A stretch of 64,000 nt of DNA from Streptomyces sp. HmicA12 (GTDB lineage: Bacteria; Actinomycetota; Actinomycetes; Streptomycetales; Streptomycetaceae), in assembly GCF_000373565.1 (NCBI RefSeq), contig NZ_KB891842.1:434001-498000 (forward strand), in the 5' to 3' direction. A program made the position numbers and the translations under genes. A model generated the notes under the pieces. The model was not told where the DNA came from and searched no databases. It saw only the letters and a program-made list of their open reading frames with translations. Shown here one piece after another: positions 34,658 through 42,695 of this stretch. The stretch's first letter is position 1. The number at the start of each line of letters is the position of its first letter.

Positions 34658-35331
34658 GCCGCCGCGATCTCCTGCGGCGTCGCCCACTTGCTGTACGTGG
34701 GGGACTTGGGCCACCCCGCGGGCGAGTCCTGCCACTCCTCCTGCCGCCCGTACGGCAACAGATCGACGAGCCCGAACAGATGGCTGAGCTGCTCGGTGCC
34801 GCGGCCGTCCGTGTGCCAGGTCCGGTACACCGTGTCGCCGTCGCGCAGGAACACGTTGACCGCGAACCCGGCGTCCGGCGGGGCGCCGACGTCGCCGCCG
34901 AAGGGGCTGCGCGCCGTCGAGTACCAGTCCATCGTGTTGCCCACCTTGTGCCTGTACGCGAGCGCCTCGTCGATCGGACCCTGGGTGACGATCACGAACC
35001 GGGCGTCGAACTTCTCCAGCCCCAGGAGCCGGGTGAACTGCGAGGTGAAGCCGGTGCACCCGCCGCACTGCCACTCCGCTCCCTCGTGCCACATGTGGCT
35101 GTACACGATGAGCTGCGGATGCTCCCCGAAGAGCTCGACGAGCCGCACCGGTCCCTCGGCGCCCTCCAGCACGTAGTCCGGCATCTCGACCATCGGCAGC
35201 CGACGGCGCTGCGCGGCGATGGCGTCGAGCTCACGGGTGGCGGCCTTCTCCCGCACCCGCAGCGTCGCCAGCTCCTTCTCCCAGGTGGCGCGGTCGACGA
35301 CGGGCGGCAGGGCGTTCTCGGCGCTGGACAT
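34636..35331 (-). CDS. DUF899 (thioredoxin-like) family protein
   Basis: 231 residues from ATG at 35331 with GGAGG four bases upstream. Family features: N-terminal helices WEKELATLRVREKAATRELD, RRRLPMVEMPDYVLEG, then LIVYSHMW and the paired-cysteine motif WQCGGCTGF (C-x-x-C), later GNTMDWYSTARSPFGGDVG and FLRDGDTVYRTW. DUF899 proteins have a thioredoxin-like fold; their substrates are unknown. It overlaps the MFS gene tail to tail. Confidence 0.87.
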   Translation of the reverse strand: MSSAENALPPVVDRATWEKELATLRVREKAATRELDAIAAQRRRLPMVEMPDYVLEGAEGPVRLVELFGEHPQLIVYSHMWHEGAEWQCGGCTGFTSQFTRLLGLEKFDARFVIVTQGPIDEALAYRHKVGNTMDWYSTARSPFGGDVGAPPDAGFAVNVFLRDGDTVYRTWHTDGRGTEQLSHLFGLVDLLPYGRQEEWQDSPAGWPKSPTYSKWATPQEIAAAYGETDG

Positions 35332-35559
35332 GATGCCTCCGGGTGGTCAGGTTCCTGTTCACGAGTACGGACTCCCGGGCGCCCCGGAACTCATCGGTGC
35401 CCCGCCACGGACCGAGGGGGTCCGCCCCGAGGCGGTCTGGACAACCGGCTGCGGCTGACTGATATTGCGGCCAGGCCGAGAGATGAGCGGCGAGGGGCGA
35501 CAGGCGAGGGGCGGCGCGCGAGACCGGGGTGGAACCGCCCGCCGCCGGAACGGGGTGGC

Positions 35560-36963
35560 ATGGGGCACGACGGGCAGGACGACGAGTTCTTCGCGGGGCT
35601 GCGCGCCGACGACTTCGGGTATCTGGACGCGACACGGCAGGTGTATCTCGACCACACCGGCGCGACACCGGTGCCGCGCGCGCTGGTCGACGCGCACGCG
35701 GCACGGCTGCGTGGCGCCGCGTTCGGCAATCCGCACACGGAGAGTCCGGCCTCGGCGGCCTCGACCGAACTGGTGGAGGCGGCCAGGCGGCGGGTGCTGC
35801 GGTTCCTGGACGCCGACCCGGCCGAGTACACGGTGGTGTTCACGGCCAACGCGTCGCAGGCGGTGAAGCTCGTGGGGGAGTCCTATCCGTTCCGCGGCCG
35901 CACGGGCCCGGCGCTGCTCCTCACGCAGGACAACCACAACTCCGTCAATGGGGTAAGGGAGTTCGCCCGCTCGGCAGGCGCCCGCGTACGCCTCGTGCCG
36001 TTCTCCGGGGACGAGCTGAGGGTGGACGGCACGGCCGTGCGCGACGCGCTCGCGGCACGGCGCCGAGGCCTGTTCTGCTATCCGGCGCAGAGCAACTTCA
36101 GCGGCGTACGGCATCCGCCGGAGTGGGTGGAGCGGGCCCGTGACGCGGGCTGGCACACGCTGCTCGACGCGGCCGCGTACCTGCCCACCGGGACGCTGTC
36201 GCTGCGCCGGACGCCCGCCGACTTCGTGGTCGCGAGCTGGTACAAGGTCTTCGGCTACCCGTCAGGCGTCGGCAGCCTGGTGGCGCGGCGCGAGGCGCTA
36301 GCCGTGCTGCGCAGGCCCTGGTTCGCGGGCGGCACCATCCAGGTGGTGAGCGCGCAGGCGCGCTGGCACCGGATGGCCCAGGCCCCCGCCGCGTTCGAGG
36401 ACGGCACACCGGACTTCCACTCCGTGCCGCAGATCGCCACGGGCCTCGACTGGTACGAGTCGATCGGCGCGGACCGCGTCGCGCGTCATGTCACCCGCCT
36501 CACCGACCGGTTACTCGGCGGCCTTGCCGCGCTGCGGCACCCGGGCGGCCGCCCGCTCGTCCGCGTCTACGGCCCGCGCGGCACCGAAGGACGGGGCGGC
36601 ACCGTCGCGTTGAACGTCCTCGACCCGCGAGGACGCATCGTCGACGAGCGGATCGTGGCCCGCGAGTCCTCGGCGGCGGGCATCTCGGTGCGCACCGGCT
36701 GCTTCTGCAATCCCGGGGCGGGCGAGGAGGCCTTCGCCATCACTCCGCGACTGCTGCGGCGCACGGGCAGCGGCCGCGGGCGCGCCGACACGATCGACGG
36801 CTACATCGAGCGGCTCGGACTGCCGTCGGGCGGCGCGGTGCGCGTCTCGCCCGGCATCGCCAACGTCGCCGACGACATCGACCGGTTCCTGGACTTCCTG
36901 CGCGACACCTTCGCCGCCGCGACCCCGGCCACGGGCGCGCTGGCCCCGCGCCTGTCCTGCTGA
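35560..36963 (+). CDS. Class-V aminotransferase fold PLP enzyme (cysteine desulfurase/MoCo sulfurase-like)
   Basis: 467 residues from ATG at 35560. Fold-type I features: YLDHTGATPVPRALV, phosphate-binding FTANASQAVKLVGESYPF, an Asp-containing TLLDAAAYLPTG, the PLP-binding lysine in VASWYKVFGYPSGVG and a late Cys-rich VRTGCFCNPGA that could carry a persulfide. The closest resemblance is to the N-terminal domain of molybdenum cofactor sulfurase and to Csd-type desulfurases. No molybdenum, Fe-S or sulphur-transfer genes are adjacent, so the biological substrate is open. Confidence 0.82.
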   Translation: MGHDGQDDEFFAGLRADDFGYLDATRQVYLDHTGATPVPRALVDAHAARLRGAAFGNPHTESPASAASTELVEAARRRVLRFLDADPAEYTVVFTANASQAVKLVGESYPFRGRTGPALLLTQDNHNSVNGVREFARSAGARVRLVPFSGDELRVDGTAVRDALAARRRGLFCYPAQSNFSGVRHPPEWVERARDAGWHTLLDAAAYLPTGTLSLRRTPADFVVASWYKVFGYPSGVGSLVARREALAVLRRPWFAGGTIQVVSAQARWHRMAQAPAAFEDGTPDFHSVPQIATGLDWYESIGADRVARHVTRLTDRLLGGLAALRHPGGRPLVRVYGPRGTEGRGGTVALNVLDPRGRIVDERIVARESSAAGISVRTGCFCNPGAGEEAFAITPRLLRRTGSGRGRADTIDGYIERLGLPSGGAVRVSPGIANVADDIDRFLDFLRDTFAAATPATGALAPRLSC

Positions 36964-36977
36964 GTCGGCGGCCCGGG

Positions 36978-38582
36978 TCACCTTCCGAGCCGGTGCGCCG
37001 CCGGGCAGCGGCGGCGCAGCACCAGCCACGCGGCGACGAGGAGGACCACGGCGACACCGGCCAGGACCACCCAGCCGAACCAGGCCGCGCGCCCGAAGCT
37101 GTCCCCGTACGAGGCGAGCAGCGCCCGGCCCTCCGCGCCGCCGCCGCGCCACAGCTCATCGAGGTCCGCACCGGAGCCGAGCGCCTCGAACGCCCACCGG
37201 TTGGTCATCGCCACGCTGATCCAGCGGCCGCCCGCGGCCATCCGCGGCACGGGCACGAACGCGCCCGAGAACAGCACCTGAGGAAAGCAGAGCAACGGCA
37301 GGACCAGCGCGGCCTGGCTGGCTTCGGAGACGAGCGCCGAGCAGCACAGGCCGAGGGCGAGCGCCGCGAACGACGCCAGCGCCGTCGTCACGAACAGCGA
37401 CAGATGCACGGACAGCGCGGCCTGCGGCAACCGGTCCAGGGCGCGCAGCACCACGAGCAGCAGCGCGTCCGCGAACAGCAGCACGGGCCCGAGGACGGTG
37501 AGCTTGGCCAGCAGGTACGGGCCAAGACGCAGCACGGTCCTGCGCTCGCGGCGCAGCACCGCCAACTCCCCACAGATCTGCGGCAGTCCGTACGCGAGCC
37601 CGAAGAAGAACGCCCCGAACGCGATCCAGAACAGCACCATCGCCGAGGCCGCGGGCGACGGATCGTCCAGGTCGAAGACGCCCGGCCGGAACAGCAGCGC
37701 GAACATGGCGATGATGATCAGCGGTGAGCCGATCGTGATGGCGGCGGTGAGCCGGTCGTGCCGCAGCAACTGCAGATCGCGGCCGGTCAGGACGGCCCAC
37801 TGGCGCAGCCTGCCGGTGGCCGGCGTGAACGCGGTACGCGTCAACTCGTGCTCTGTGGCCGCCTCTTGAGGTGCCGTATCGGCCTCTACGGAGTACAGCG
37901 CCTCCAGTGTTCTGTCCGGCGAGGTCCGCAGCAGCTCGTCCGGAGTGCCCGACGGTCCGGGCCGCCCGTTCGGCGCGATGAACAGCACCTGGTCGCAGCG
38001 GAGCAGGTCCGCGGGCGTGTGCGTGGTGAACACGACGGTGACGCCGGTCGCGGCGAGCCGCGTCAGATACTCCGTCAACTGCGCCCCGGCCAACGGGTCG
38101 AGCCCCGACGTCGGCTCGTCCAGGAACAGCAGCCGGGGCCGCGACAGCAGCTCGATCGCGATGCCGGCCCGCTTCCGCTGCCCGCCGCTGAGCGTCCGCA
38201 CCGGCTGCCCGGCCACCGCGCTCAGCCCCAACTCGTCCATAACCAGGGGGACTTCGGCAAGGTCCGTGCCGCGCAACCGGGCCGCGTACTCCAACGCCGT
38301 ACGCAGCGGCAGCGCCCGGTGCACGATGTCGTCCTGCGGCACGAATCCGTGGCGCAGCGCACCCGGCGGCGCCTGCACCGACACCCGCCCCGCGTCGGGC
38401 GCCCGCAGCCCCGCGAGCACCTCGAGGAGCAGGGTCTTGCCCGCGCCGCTGCCACCCGCGATCCCGAGCACCCGGCCGGGCCCCACGGCCGGCACGGCGA
38501 TCCCGGACAGCACCGGAGCACCGGCGAGTGCCAGCCCGATTCCGCTCGCCGAGAGCTCCACCCCGGTACGTTCCTCGGCCAT
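36978..38582 (-). CDS. ABC transporter, fused ATPase and ABC2-type permease (ABCG-like)
   Basis: 534 residues from ATG at 38582, with GGAGGG at good spacing (GTG at 38588 is possible). ATPase half: Walker A GGSGAGKT, a Q-loop FVPQDD, signature LSGGQRKR, Walker B LLFLDEPTSGLD, switch His TTHT. Permease half (from about 275): RQWAVLTGRDLQLLRHDR followed by about six hydrophobic helices. The NBD-TMD order is that of half-size ABCG/White exporters and needs dimerisation. It converges on the PLP enzyme 14 bases away. The substrate is unknown. Confidence 0.87.
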   Translation of the reverse strand: MAEERTGVELSASGIGLALAGAPVLSGIAVPAVGPGRVLGIAGGSGAGKTLLLEVLAGLRAPDAGRVSVQAPPGALRHGFVPQDDIVHRALPLRTALEYAARLRGTDLAEVPLVMDELGLSAVAGQPVRTLSGGQRKRAGIAIELLSRPRLLFLDEPTSGLDPLAGAQLTEYLTRLAATGVTVVFTTHTPADLLRCDQVLFIAPNGRPGPSGTPDELLRTSPDRTLEALYSVEADTAPQEAATEHELTRTAFTPATGRLRQWAVLTGRDLQLLRHDRLTAAITIGSPLIIIAMFALLFRPGVFDLDDPSPAASAMVLFWIAFGAFFFGLAYGLPQICGELAVLRRERRTVLRLGPYLLAKLTVLGPVLLFADALLLVVLRALDRLPQAALSVHLSLFVTTALASFAALALGLCCSALVSEASQAALVLPLLCFPQVLFSGAFVPVPRMAAGGRWISVAMTNRWAFEALGSGADLDELWRGGGAEGRALLASYGDSFGRAAWFGWVVLAGVAVVLLVAAWLVLRRRCPAAHRLGR

Positions 38583-38694
38583 CGCCACGCGCCCTCCCTG
38601 TCCGCCCCGCCCTCGACCGGCCCGCCCGGCCCCCTGGACCTGCCCCGCAGGCGCGCGGGATACGCCCGCGCCGCGGCGGGGTCCGCCGCCGGTG

Positions 38695-39840
38695 CTACGT
38701 CCCGGACGGCCCGCTGCCCAGGGCGTACGTCTGGATGGCGGTGGCGGCGGCGCCGCGCGCCCAGTCGGTGAAGTCCGTGCGCCGGACGACGACGTCGAGC
38801 GTGCTCGCGTACGGATTGCGGCCCTGGCGCAGCGCCGCGTCGAAGGAGGCGCGGCCCACGTCGGCCAGGCGGATGCCGTCGCCGCTGAGGACGACGCGGT
38901 CGGTCATCGTCATGTTGCCGACGGCCGCGGTCAGCCGGCCGAGGGCCGTCGCCGCGTCCCCGACCGTGCGGGCGGCGACCGGGTCACCCGCCGCGGCGAG
39001 GTCCAGGCAGGTGTCGTAGTCGACGTCGCGGCCGAGGCCCAGCGAGACCCGGTGCCGGATCGCCGGGATCGTCAACATCGCCTCGGCGCACCCCTGGTGG
39101 CCCTCCGAGCAGAGCGGCCCCAGCGGGTCCAGCGGGTGGTGGCCGAGCAGGCCGACGGCGGCGTCCGGACCCGTCCGCGCCCGGCCGTGCGTGACCAGGC
39201 CATAACCGATGCCCTCGCCGATCGTCAACAGGGCGAAGTCGTCGTACCCCTTGCCCGCGCCGAACCACTGCTCGGCCCGGGTGAGCGAGACCAGGTCGTT
39301 GTCGACGACCACCGGGCAGCCGAGCGCCGCCCCGCACGCCGGGCCCAACGCGACGTCCCGCCAGCCGAGATAGCGTGCGCTGGCCACCGTCGCATGGTCG
39401 ACGACCTGCCCGCCGAGACTGACGCCCGCCGCGGTGAAGCCCGGGCAGCGCCCCTCCCGGAGCGTCCGCGCCAGTTCGGCGACCGCGGCGATCACGGTCC
39501 CCGGGTCGCGGTCCGGCAGCGGGCGTCGCCCGTGCGCGAGGATCTCCGCCCGCATCGACGTGACCACCCCGTACGCGGTGTCGGCGGTCAGCTTCACGCC
39601 GAGGAAGTGGTGCGCCGCCGGGCGGATGTCGAGCGGCCGGGTCGGACGGCCGGTCAGCGGGTCGTGCTCCACCGGCATCTCCACCAGCAGGCCCGCCGCG
39701 ACCAGCGGTTTGGTCAGCCGGGTCAGACTGCCCGCGGAGAGCCGCAGCCGGCGGGCCAGTTCGCCGCGCGGCAACGGTCCGTCGAGGAGCACCGCGAGCG
39801 CCACGTCGCGCGCGGAGCCGGTCAGGGGGGACCAGTTCAC
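38695..39840 (-). CDS. ROK-family transcriptional regulator
   Basis: 381 residues from GTG at 39840, supported by GGAGG upstream; the frame extends to 39939 without support. The N-terminal helix-turn-helix reads PRGELARRLRLSAGSLTRLT. The ROK sugar-kinase fold has a phosphate-type GEGIGYGLVT motif, and a zinc-like motif L-C-S-E-G-H-Q-G-C near residue 245. ROK repressors sense sugars or sugar phosphates. Two direct repeats of ACCGGCCGACCG upstream are its probable sites. The controlled sugar gene is not obvious; the nearest gene downstream is the ABCG-like transporter. Confidence 0.87.
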   Translation of the reverse strand: MNWSPLTGSARDVALAVLLDGPLPRGELARRLRLSAGSLTRLTKPLVAAGLLVEMPVEHDPLTGRPTRPLDIRPAAHHFLGVKLTADTAYGVVTSMRAEILAHGRRPLPDRDPGTVIAAVAELARTLREGRCPGFTAAGVSLGGQVVDHATVASARYLGWRDVALGPACGAALGCPVVVDNDLVSLTRAEQWFGAGKGYDDFALLTIGEGIGYGLVTHGRARTGPDAAVGLLGHHPLDPLGPLCSEGHQGCAEAMLTIPAIRHRVSLGLGRDVDYDTCLDLAAAGDPVAARTVGDAATALGRLTAAVGNMTMTDRVVLSGDGIRLADVGRASFDAALRQGRNPYASTLDVVVRRTDFTDWARGAAATAIQTYALGSGPSGT

Positions 39841-39865
39841 GGTCTGGGCGCCTCCGTTCGGATCG

Positions 39866-39898
39866 ACCGGCCGACCGATCTCGTCAACCGGCCGACCG
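39866..39898. promoter_or_regulatory. Direct repeats ACCGGCCGACCG, likely ROK operator
   Basis: The 12-mer ACCGGCCGACCG occurs at 39866-39877 and 39887-39898, exactly 21 bp apart (two helical turns), 26 bp upstream of the ROK start. Spacing and placement favour co-operative binding by an autoregulator. Confidence 0.5.
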
Positions 39899-40068
39899 TG
39901 GCGTGAGACTAGCCTTCCGCCACGAAAGCCACCACACACCGGGCAGCGGGAGAACCCTGCGCGGTGCGGGGCGTACCGATCGGGCGCCCGGCGAACCGGT
40001 TCGGAACAGCAGACATAGATTGCCGGTGCTCCACGCGTCTATGGGGGCGTCAAGAAACGGGAGGGCCC

Positions 40069-40620
40069 ATGGACCCGCAGGACCACGAGAGATTCCGGGA
40101 GTTCGTCGACTCCCGGTGGGGCGCCCTGCTCCGCGTGGCGAACTTGCTCACCGGCGGCGATCAGCACGAGGCCGAGGACCTTGTCCAGACCGCGCTCATG
40201 AAGGCGCTGGACCGCTGGCGGCAGGTCGAGGACCCCGAGAGCTACGTGCGCAAGGTGATGTACCGCCAGCAGGTCAGCCGGTGGCGGCTGCGCCGGCCGC
40301 ACCGTGAGGCGACGTTCGCCGCGCCGCCGGAGAGCCTCGGCGTCGCCGACGGCACCCACGCCGCGGACCTGCGCATCGCCGTGGGCCAGGCGCTGGCCCG
40401 GCTCACCCCGCGGCAGCGCACGATCCTCGTCCTCCGCTACTTCGAGGACCTGTCGGAGACGGACGTGGCGCACACCCTTGGCTGCTCGGTCGGCACCGTC
40501 CGCTCCACCACCCACCGGTCCCTGGCCCGGCTGCGCCGCCTCGCGCCGGACCTCGGCACCCCCGCGCAGCACGCGCTCACCGTCACGAGCAGCAACGCCC
40601 CCGAGGGAGCCCGCGCATGA
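40069..40620 (+). CDS. SigE-family (ECF-like) RNA polymerase sigma factor
   Basis: 183 residues from ATG at 40069 with GGGAGGG upstream. Sigma region 2 (about 8-75) has FVDSRWGALLRVANLLTGG, the EAEDLVQTALMKAL core element and DPESYVRKVMYRQQ. Region 4 (about 115-170) has LTPRQRTILVLRYFEDLS and the helix-turn-helix VAHTLGCSVGTVRSTTHR. This is the SigE/SigM-like subgroup abundant in Streptomyces. It overlaps the next gene by ATGA, so the downstream membrane protein is almost certainly its control partner. Confidence 0.9.
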   Translation: MDPQDHERFREFVDSRWGALLRVANLLTGGDQHEAEDLVQTALMKALDRWRQVEDPESYVRKVMYRQQVSRWRLRRPHREATFAAPPESLGVADGTHAADLRIAVGQALARLTPRQRTILVLRYFEDLSETDVAHTLGCSVGTVRSTTHRSLARLRRLAPDLGTPAQHALTVTSSNAPEGARA

Positions 40621-41984
40621 ACGCCGACCAGCTGGACCACGTGATCCGGGACGTCCTGCACGACTGGACCCCCGACAAGCCCGCCGCTTCCACGGGCGTC
40701 GCCGACCGCATCCTGCGCCGCCGCCGGCGCCGGAACACGATGCGGGTGGCCGGCGCGGTCCTCGGCATCGCCGGCATCACCATCGGCACGGTCCTCACCA
40801 CCAACGGCACCGGCCACGAAGCCGCACCGTCGCCGGCCTCCGGCATGAGCACCGAGAGCAAGCTGCTCTGGCGGACCACGCTGCCCACCGATTCCTGGGA
40901 CGCCTGCACGCTCGGTCCCGGCGCGGTCTACTGCCGGGGAAGCGCATACGACGCGATCGGCCTCGACGTCCGTAACGGAAAGATCGACTGGCAGCGGAAG
41001 TCCGGAGACCCGCACGGCGGCAGCACGCCGTCCGGATCCCTGGCCGGGACGCGGAACGGAGTCCTGTACACCTACGCCGATCACTCGCCCGGCGCAGACA
41101 TGGCAGGGACCGACCTCGTCGCCGTCGATGTCGAGAGCCACAAGGTGCTGTGGCGGCACAAGATGGCGGACGACAGCCGCGACGAGTTCGCCGCCGTGCG
41201 GTTCGACGGCGGGATCCTCGCCAACACCCCCACCTTCAAGAGCGTGGCCGCGCTCGACGACAGGACGGGGCGGACGCTGTGGACGTACAAGTGGAAGCAG
41301 GCCGACTGCGACCCGGCCTCGATCGGAGGCGTTCCCTACCTGGTGTGCTCGCCGGACAGTGACAAGTCGCCGAAGCCGAGCAGCGTCGTCCGCCTCGACC
41401 CGAAGACCGGGGAGGCGCGGACAGTGGCGACCGTCAAGGGAATGACCATGCACATCGGGACGGACGGCGACACCGTGCTCCTCGGGGGCCTCGCGGGCGG
41501 GCAGAAGTTCTTCAGCGACCCGGGACCCGCCACGCTGACCCGCGTGGACACCGGCTCCGGCAAGGTCACGCAGCACCGCGTCGACGGCATCCCGATGGGG
41601 AAGGTCGTCGACGGCAGGATCCTGCCGGGCGGCGGCGACACCGCCGTCGCCCGCTCGGCCCAGGACGGCCGGCGCATGTGGTCCCGCGACCTCGGGCTCA
41701 CGCTGCGCGAGGACCTCGACGCCCCCATGGCGAAGGAGCTGACCTCAGACGCCGCCGTGGACCTCGGCCGCCGCGTCGCGTACTACCTCGACCCGACAGG
41801 CCACATGGTCGGCGTCGACCTGGACAGCGGAGCGGTGCGCTGGCGCGGCGCGGTCGAGCTGCCGAAGAGGCCGGTTCGGGCGGGCATCGCCCCCGAGCTG
41901 ATGGTCTCCGGGCACAGCCTCGTCGGACAGGTCGACGGCCAGATCTTCCGGATCGAGCCGCAACTGAAGGAGGCGGGTTCGTAG
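40617..41984 (+). CDS. Membrane-anchored PQQ-like beta-propeller protein, sigma-factor partner
   Basis: 455 residues, translationally coupled to the sigma factor. Layout: a cytoplasmic N-domain of about 40 residues (NADQLDHVIRDVLHDWTP) and basic RILRRRRRR; one membrane helix (about 43-62, MRVAGAVLGIAGITIGTVLT); then a large external domain with repeated blades, each carrying D-x-x-T/S-G-x-x-x-W or similar (LDVRNGKIDWQ, VDVESHKVLWR, LDDRTGRTLWT, VDLDSGAVRW). The external part is of BamB/PQQ_2 type. By position it is an anti-sigma-like transducer, with the propeller as an outside sensor, but it lacks a recognisable zinc anti-sigma motif. Confidence 0.8.
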   Translation: MNADQLDHVIRDVLHDWTPDKPAASTGVADRILRRRRRRNTMRVAGAVLGIAGITIGTVLTTNGTGHEAAPSPASGMSTESKLLWRTTLPTDSWDACTLGPGAVYCRGSAYDAIGLDVRNGKIDWQRKSGDPHGGSTPSGSLAGTRNGVLYTYADHSPGADMAGTDLVAVDVESHKVLWRHKMADDSRDEFAAVRFDGGILANTPTFKSVAALDDRTGRTLWTYKWKQADCDPASIGGVPYLVCSPDSDKSPKPSSVVRLDPKTGEARTVATVKGMTMHIGTDGDTVLLGGLAGGQKFFSDPGPATLTRVDTGSGKVTQHRVDGIPMGKVVDGRILPGGGDTAVARSAQDGRRMWSRDLGLTLREDLDAPMAKELTSDAAVDLGRRVAYYLDPTGHMVGVDLDSGAVRWRGAVELPKRPVRAGIAPELMVSGHSLVGQVDGQIFRIEPQLKEAGS

Positions 41985-42003
41985 TTCGCGGTCACCGCGG
42001 TGA

Positions 42004-42073
42004 CGATCGACGCCCTACGGCTGTGGCTGTGGCTGTGGCTGTGGCTGTGGCTGTGGACGTAGGGCGTCGATCG
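42004..42073. terminator. 15-bp stem with a GGCTGT-repeat loop
   Basis: Arms CGATCGACGCCCTAC (42004-42018) and GTAGGGCGTCGATCG (42059-42073) are perfectly complementary. The 40-nt loop is six exact tandem copies of GGCTGT (42019-42054) plus GGAC. A 14-bp palindrome GTCACCGCGGTGAC (41991-42004) precedes it. The element lies 19 bases after the PQQ-protein stop and a few bases before a cobalamin riboswitch. It probably terminates transcription of the sigma operon; the repeat loop is exceptional. Confidence 0.65.
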
Positions 42074-42089
42074 GCGCCGCGGCCCGGAT

Positions 42090-42260
42090 GGCATGATGGC
42101 CGACGACATGGGCGACGGCGGCCAGAGGAAACCGGTGCGAATCCGGTGCGGTACCGCCACTGTGATCGGCGAGCGGATCCCGAAGAGCCACTGCCCCCGG
42201 CGGGCGGGAAGGCCGGGACGAGCATCGACCCGAGAGCCAGGAGACTCACGCGGTCGCCTC
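42090..42260 (+). promoter_or_regulatory. Cobalamin riboswitch 1 (ahead of Fe-S protein pair)
   Basis: Conserved cobalamin-aptamer pieces in order: AGAGGAAACCGGTGCGAATC, CCGGTGCGGTACCGCCACTG, a GGGAAGGC element near 42206 and the B12-box GAGAGCCAGGAGACTC (42232-42247). About 50 bases separate it from the ATG at 42309, and C-rich and G-rich runs there (around 42270-42297) could mask the ribosome site. B12 is expected to shut the downstream genes off. Ends are approximate. Confidence 0.9.
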
Positions 42261-42308
42261 CTCGACGGACCCCGGGGCGGACTTCCCCGGTGAGAGGGGT
42301 GAGGCGGC

Positions 42309-42695
42309 ATGCCCAAGAGGCCGGCCGACACGGCGAAGACAGGGCGGGACCGAGGGGTTCCCTGCCGGGTGGTGGTGTGCCGCGACTGCTGTTGCGGCAG
42401 CGCCAAGGTGACGGGCGATCACGCGGCCCAGACCGCACGCTTGCGGGAGATCGCCCCGGTGCGGGTCTCGGAGTGCCTCGACGTCTGTGACCAGGCCAAC
42501 GTCATCGTCGTCCAGCCGTCGACGGCCGGACGCGCGGCGGGCGCCCGACCGGTCTGGCTGGGCCTGGTCAACGATCGTGACGCGACCGAGGACATAGCGG
42601 AGTGGGTCAGTGCCGGGGGACCGGGAGTCGCCCCCTGCCCGGAGATCCTCGATCTGTACACCTTCACCCCGCCGCGCCGGGTCACGTCACCATGA
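42309..42695 (+). CDS. Thioredoxin-like [2Fe-2S] ferredoxin domain protein
   Basis: 128 residues from ATG at 42309 with GAGAGGGGTGAGG upstream. Strand VVVCRDCCCGS brings C24 and C27-C29, and SECLDVC brings C56 and C60; the C-x(3)-C pair after a central region is the thioredoxin-like [2Fe-2S] ferredoxin pattern. It probably carries electrons in the cytoplasm. The gene lies behind a cobalamin riboswitch and overlaps the FhuF-like gene by ATGA, so its partner is likely that reductase and its role linked to B12 handling. The redox role is family knowledge; the B12 link is inference. Confidence 0.8.
   Translation: MPKRPADTAKTGRDRGVPCRVVVCRDCCCGSAKVTGDHAAQTARLREIAPVRVSECLDVCDQANVIVVQPSTAGRAAGARPVWLGLVNDRDATEDIAEWVSAGGPGVAPCPEILDLYTFTPPRRVTSP

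Noticed and set aside
32917..35559. 5' extension of the class-V PLP enzyme frame
   Set aside because: The frame is open for about 880 codons upstream of 35560 but crosses the MFS and DUF899 genes out of frame. The domain starts just after ATG 35560.
40003..40039. ECF-type promoter GGAAC ... CGTC ahead of the sigma gene
   Set aside because: The elements are 28 bases apart; autoregulated ECF promoters need about 16-17. The palindrome CGAACCGGTTCG at 39992-40003 is short and GC-rich and may be chance.
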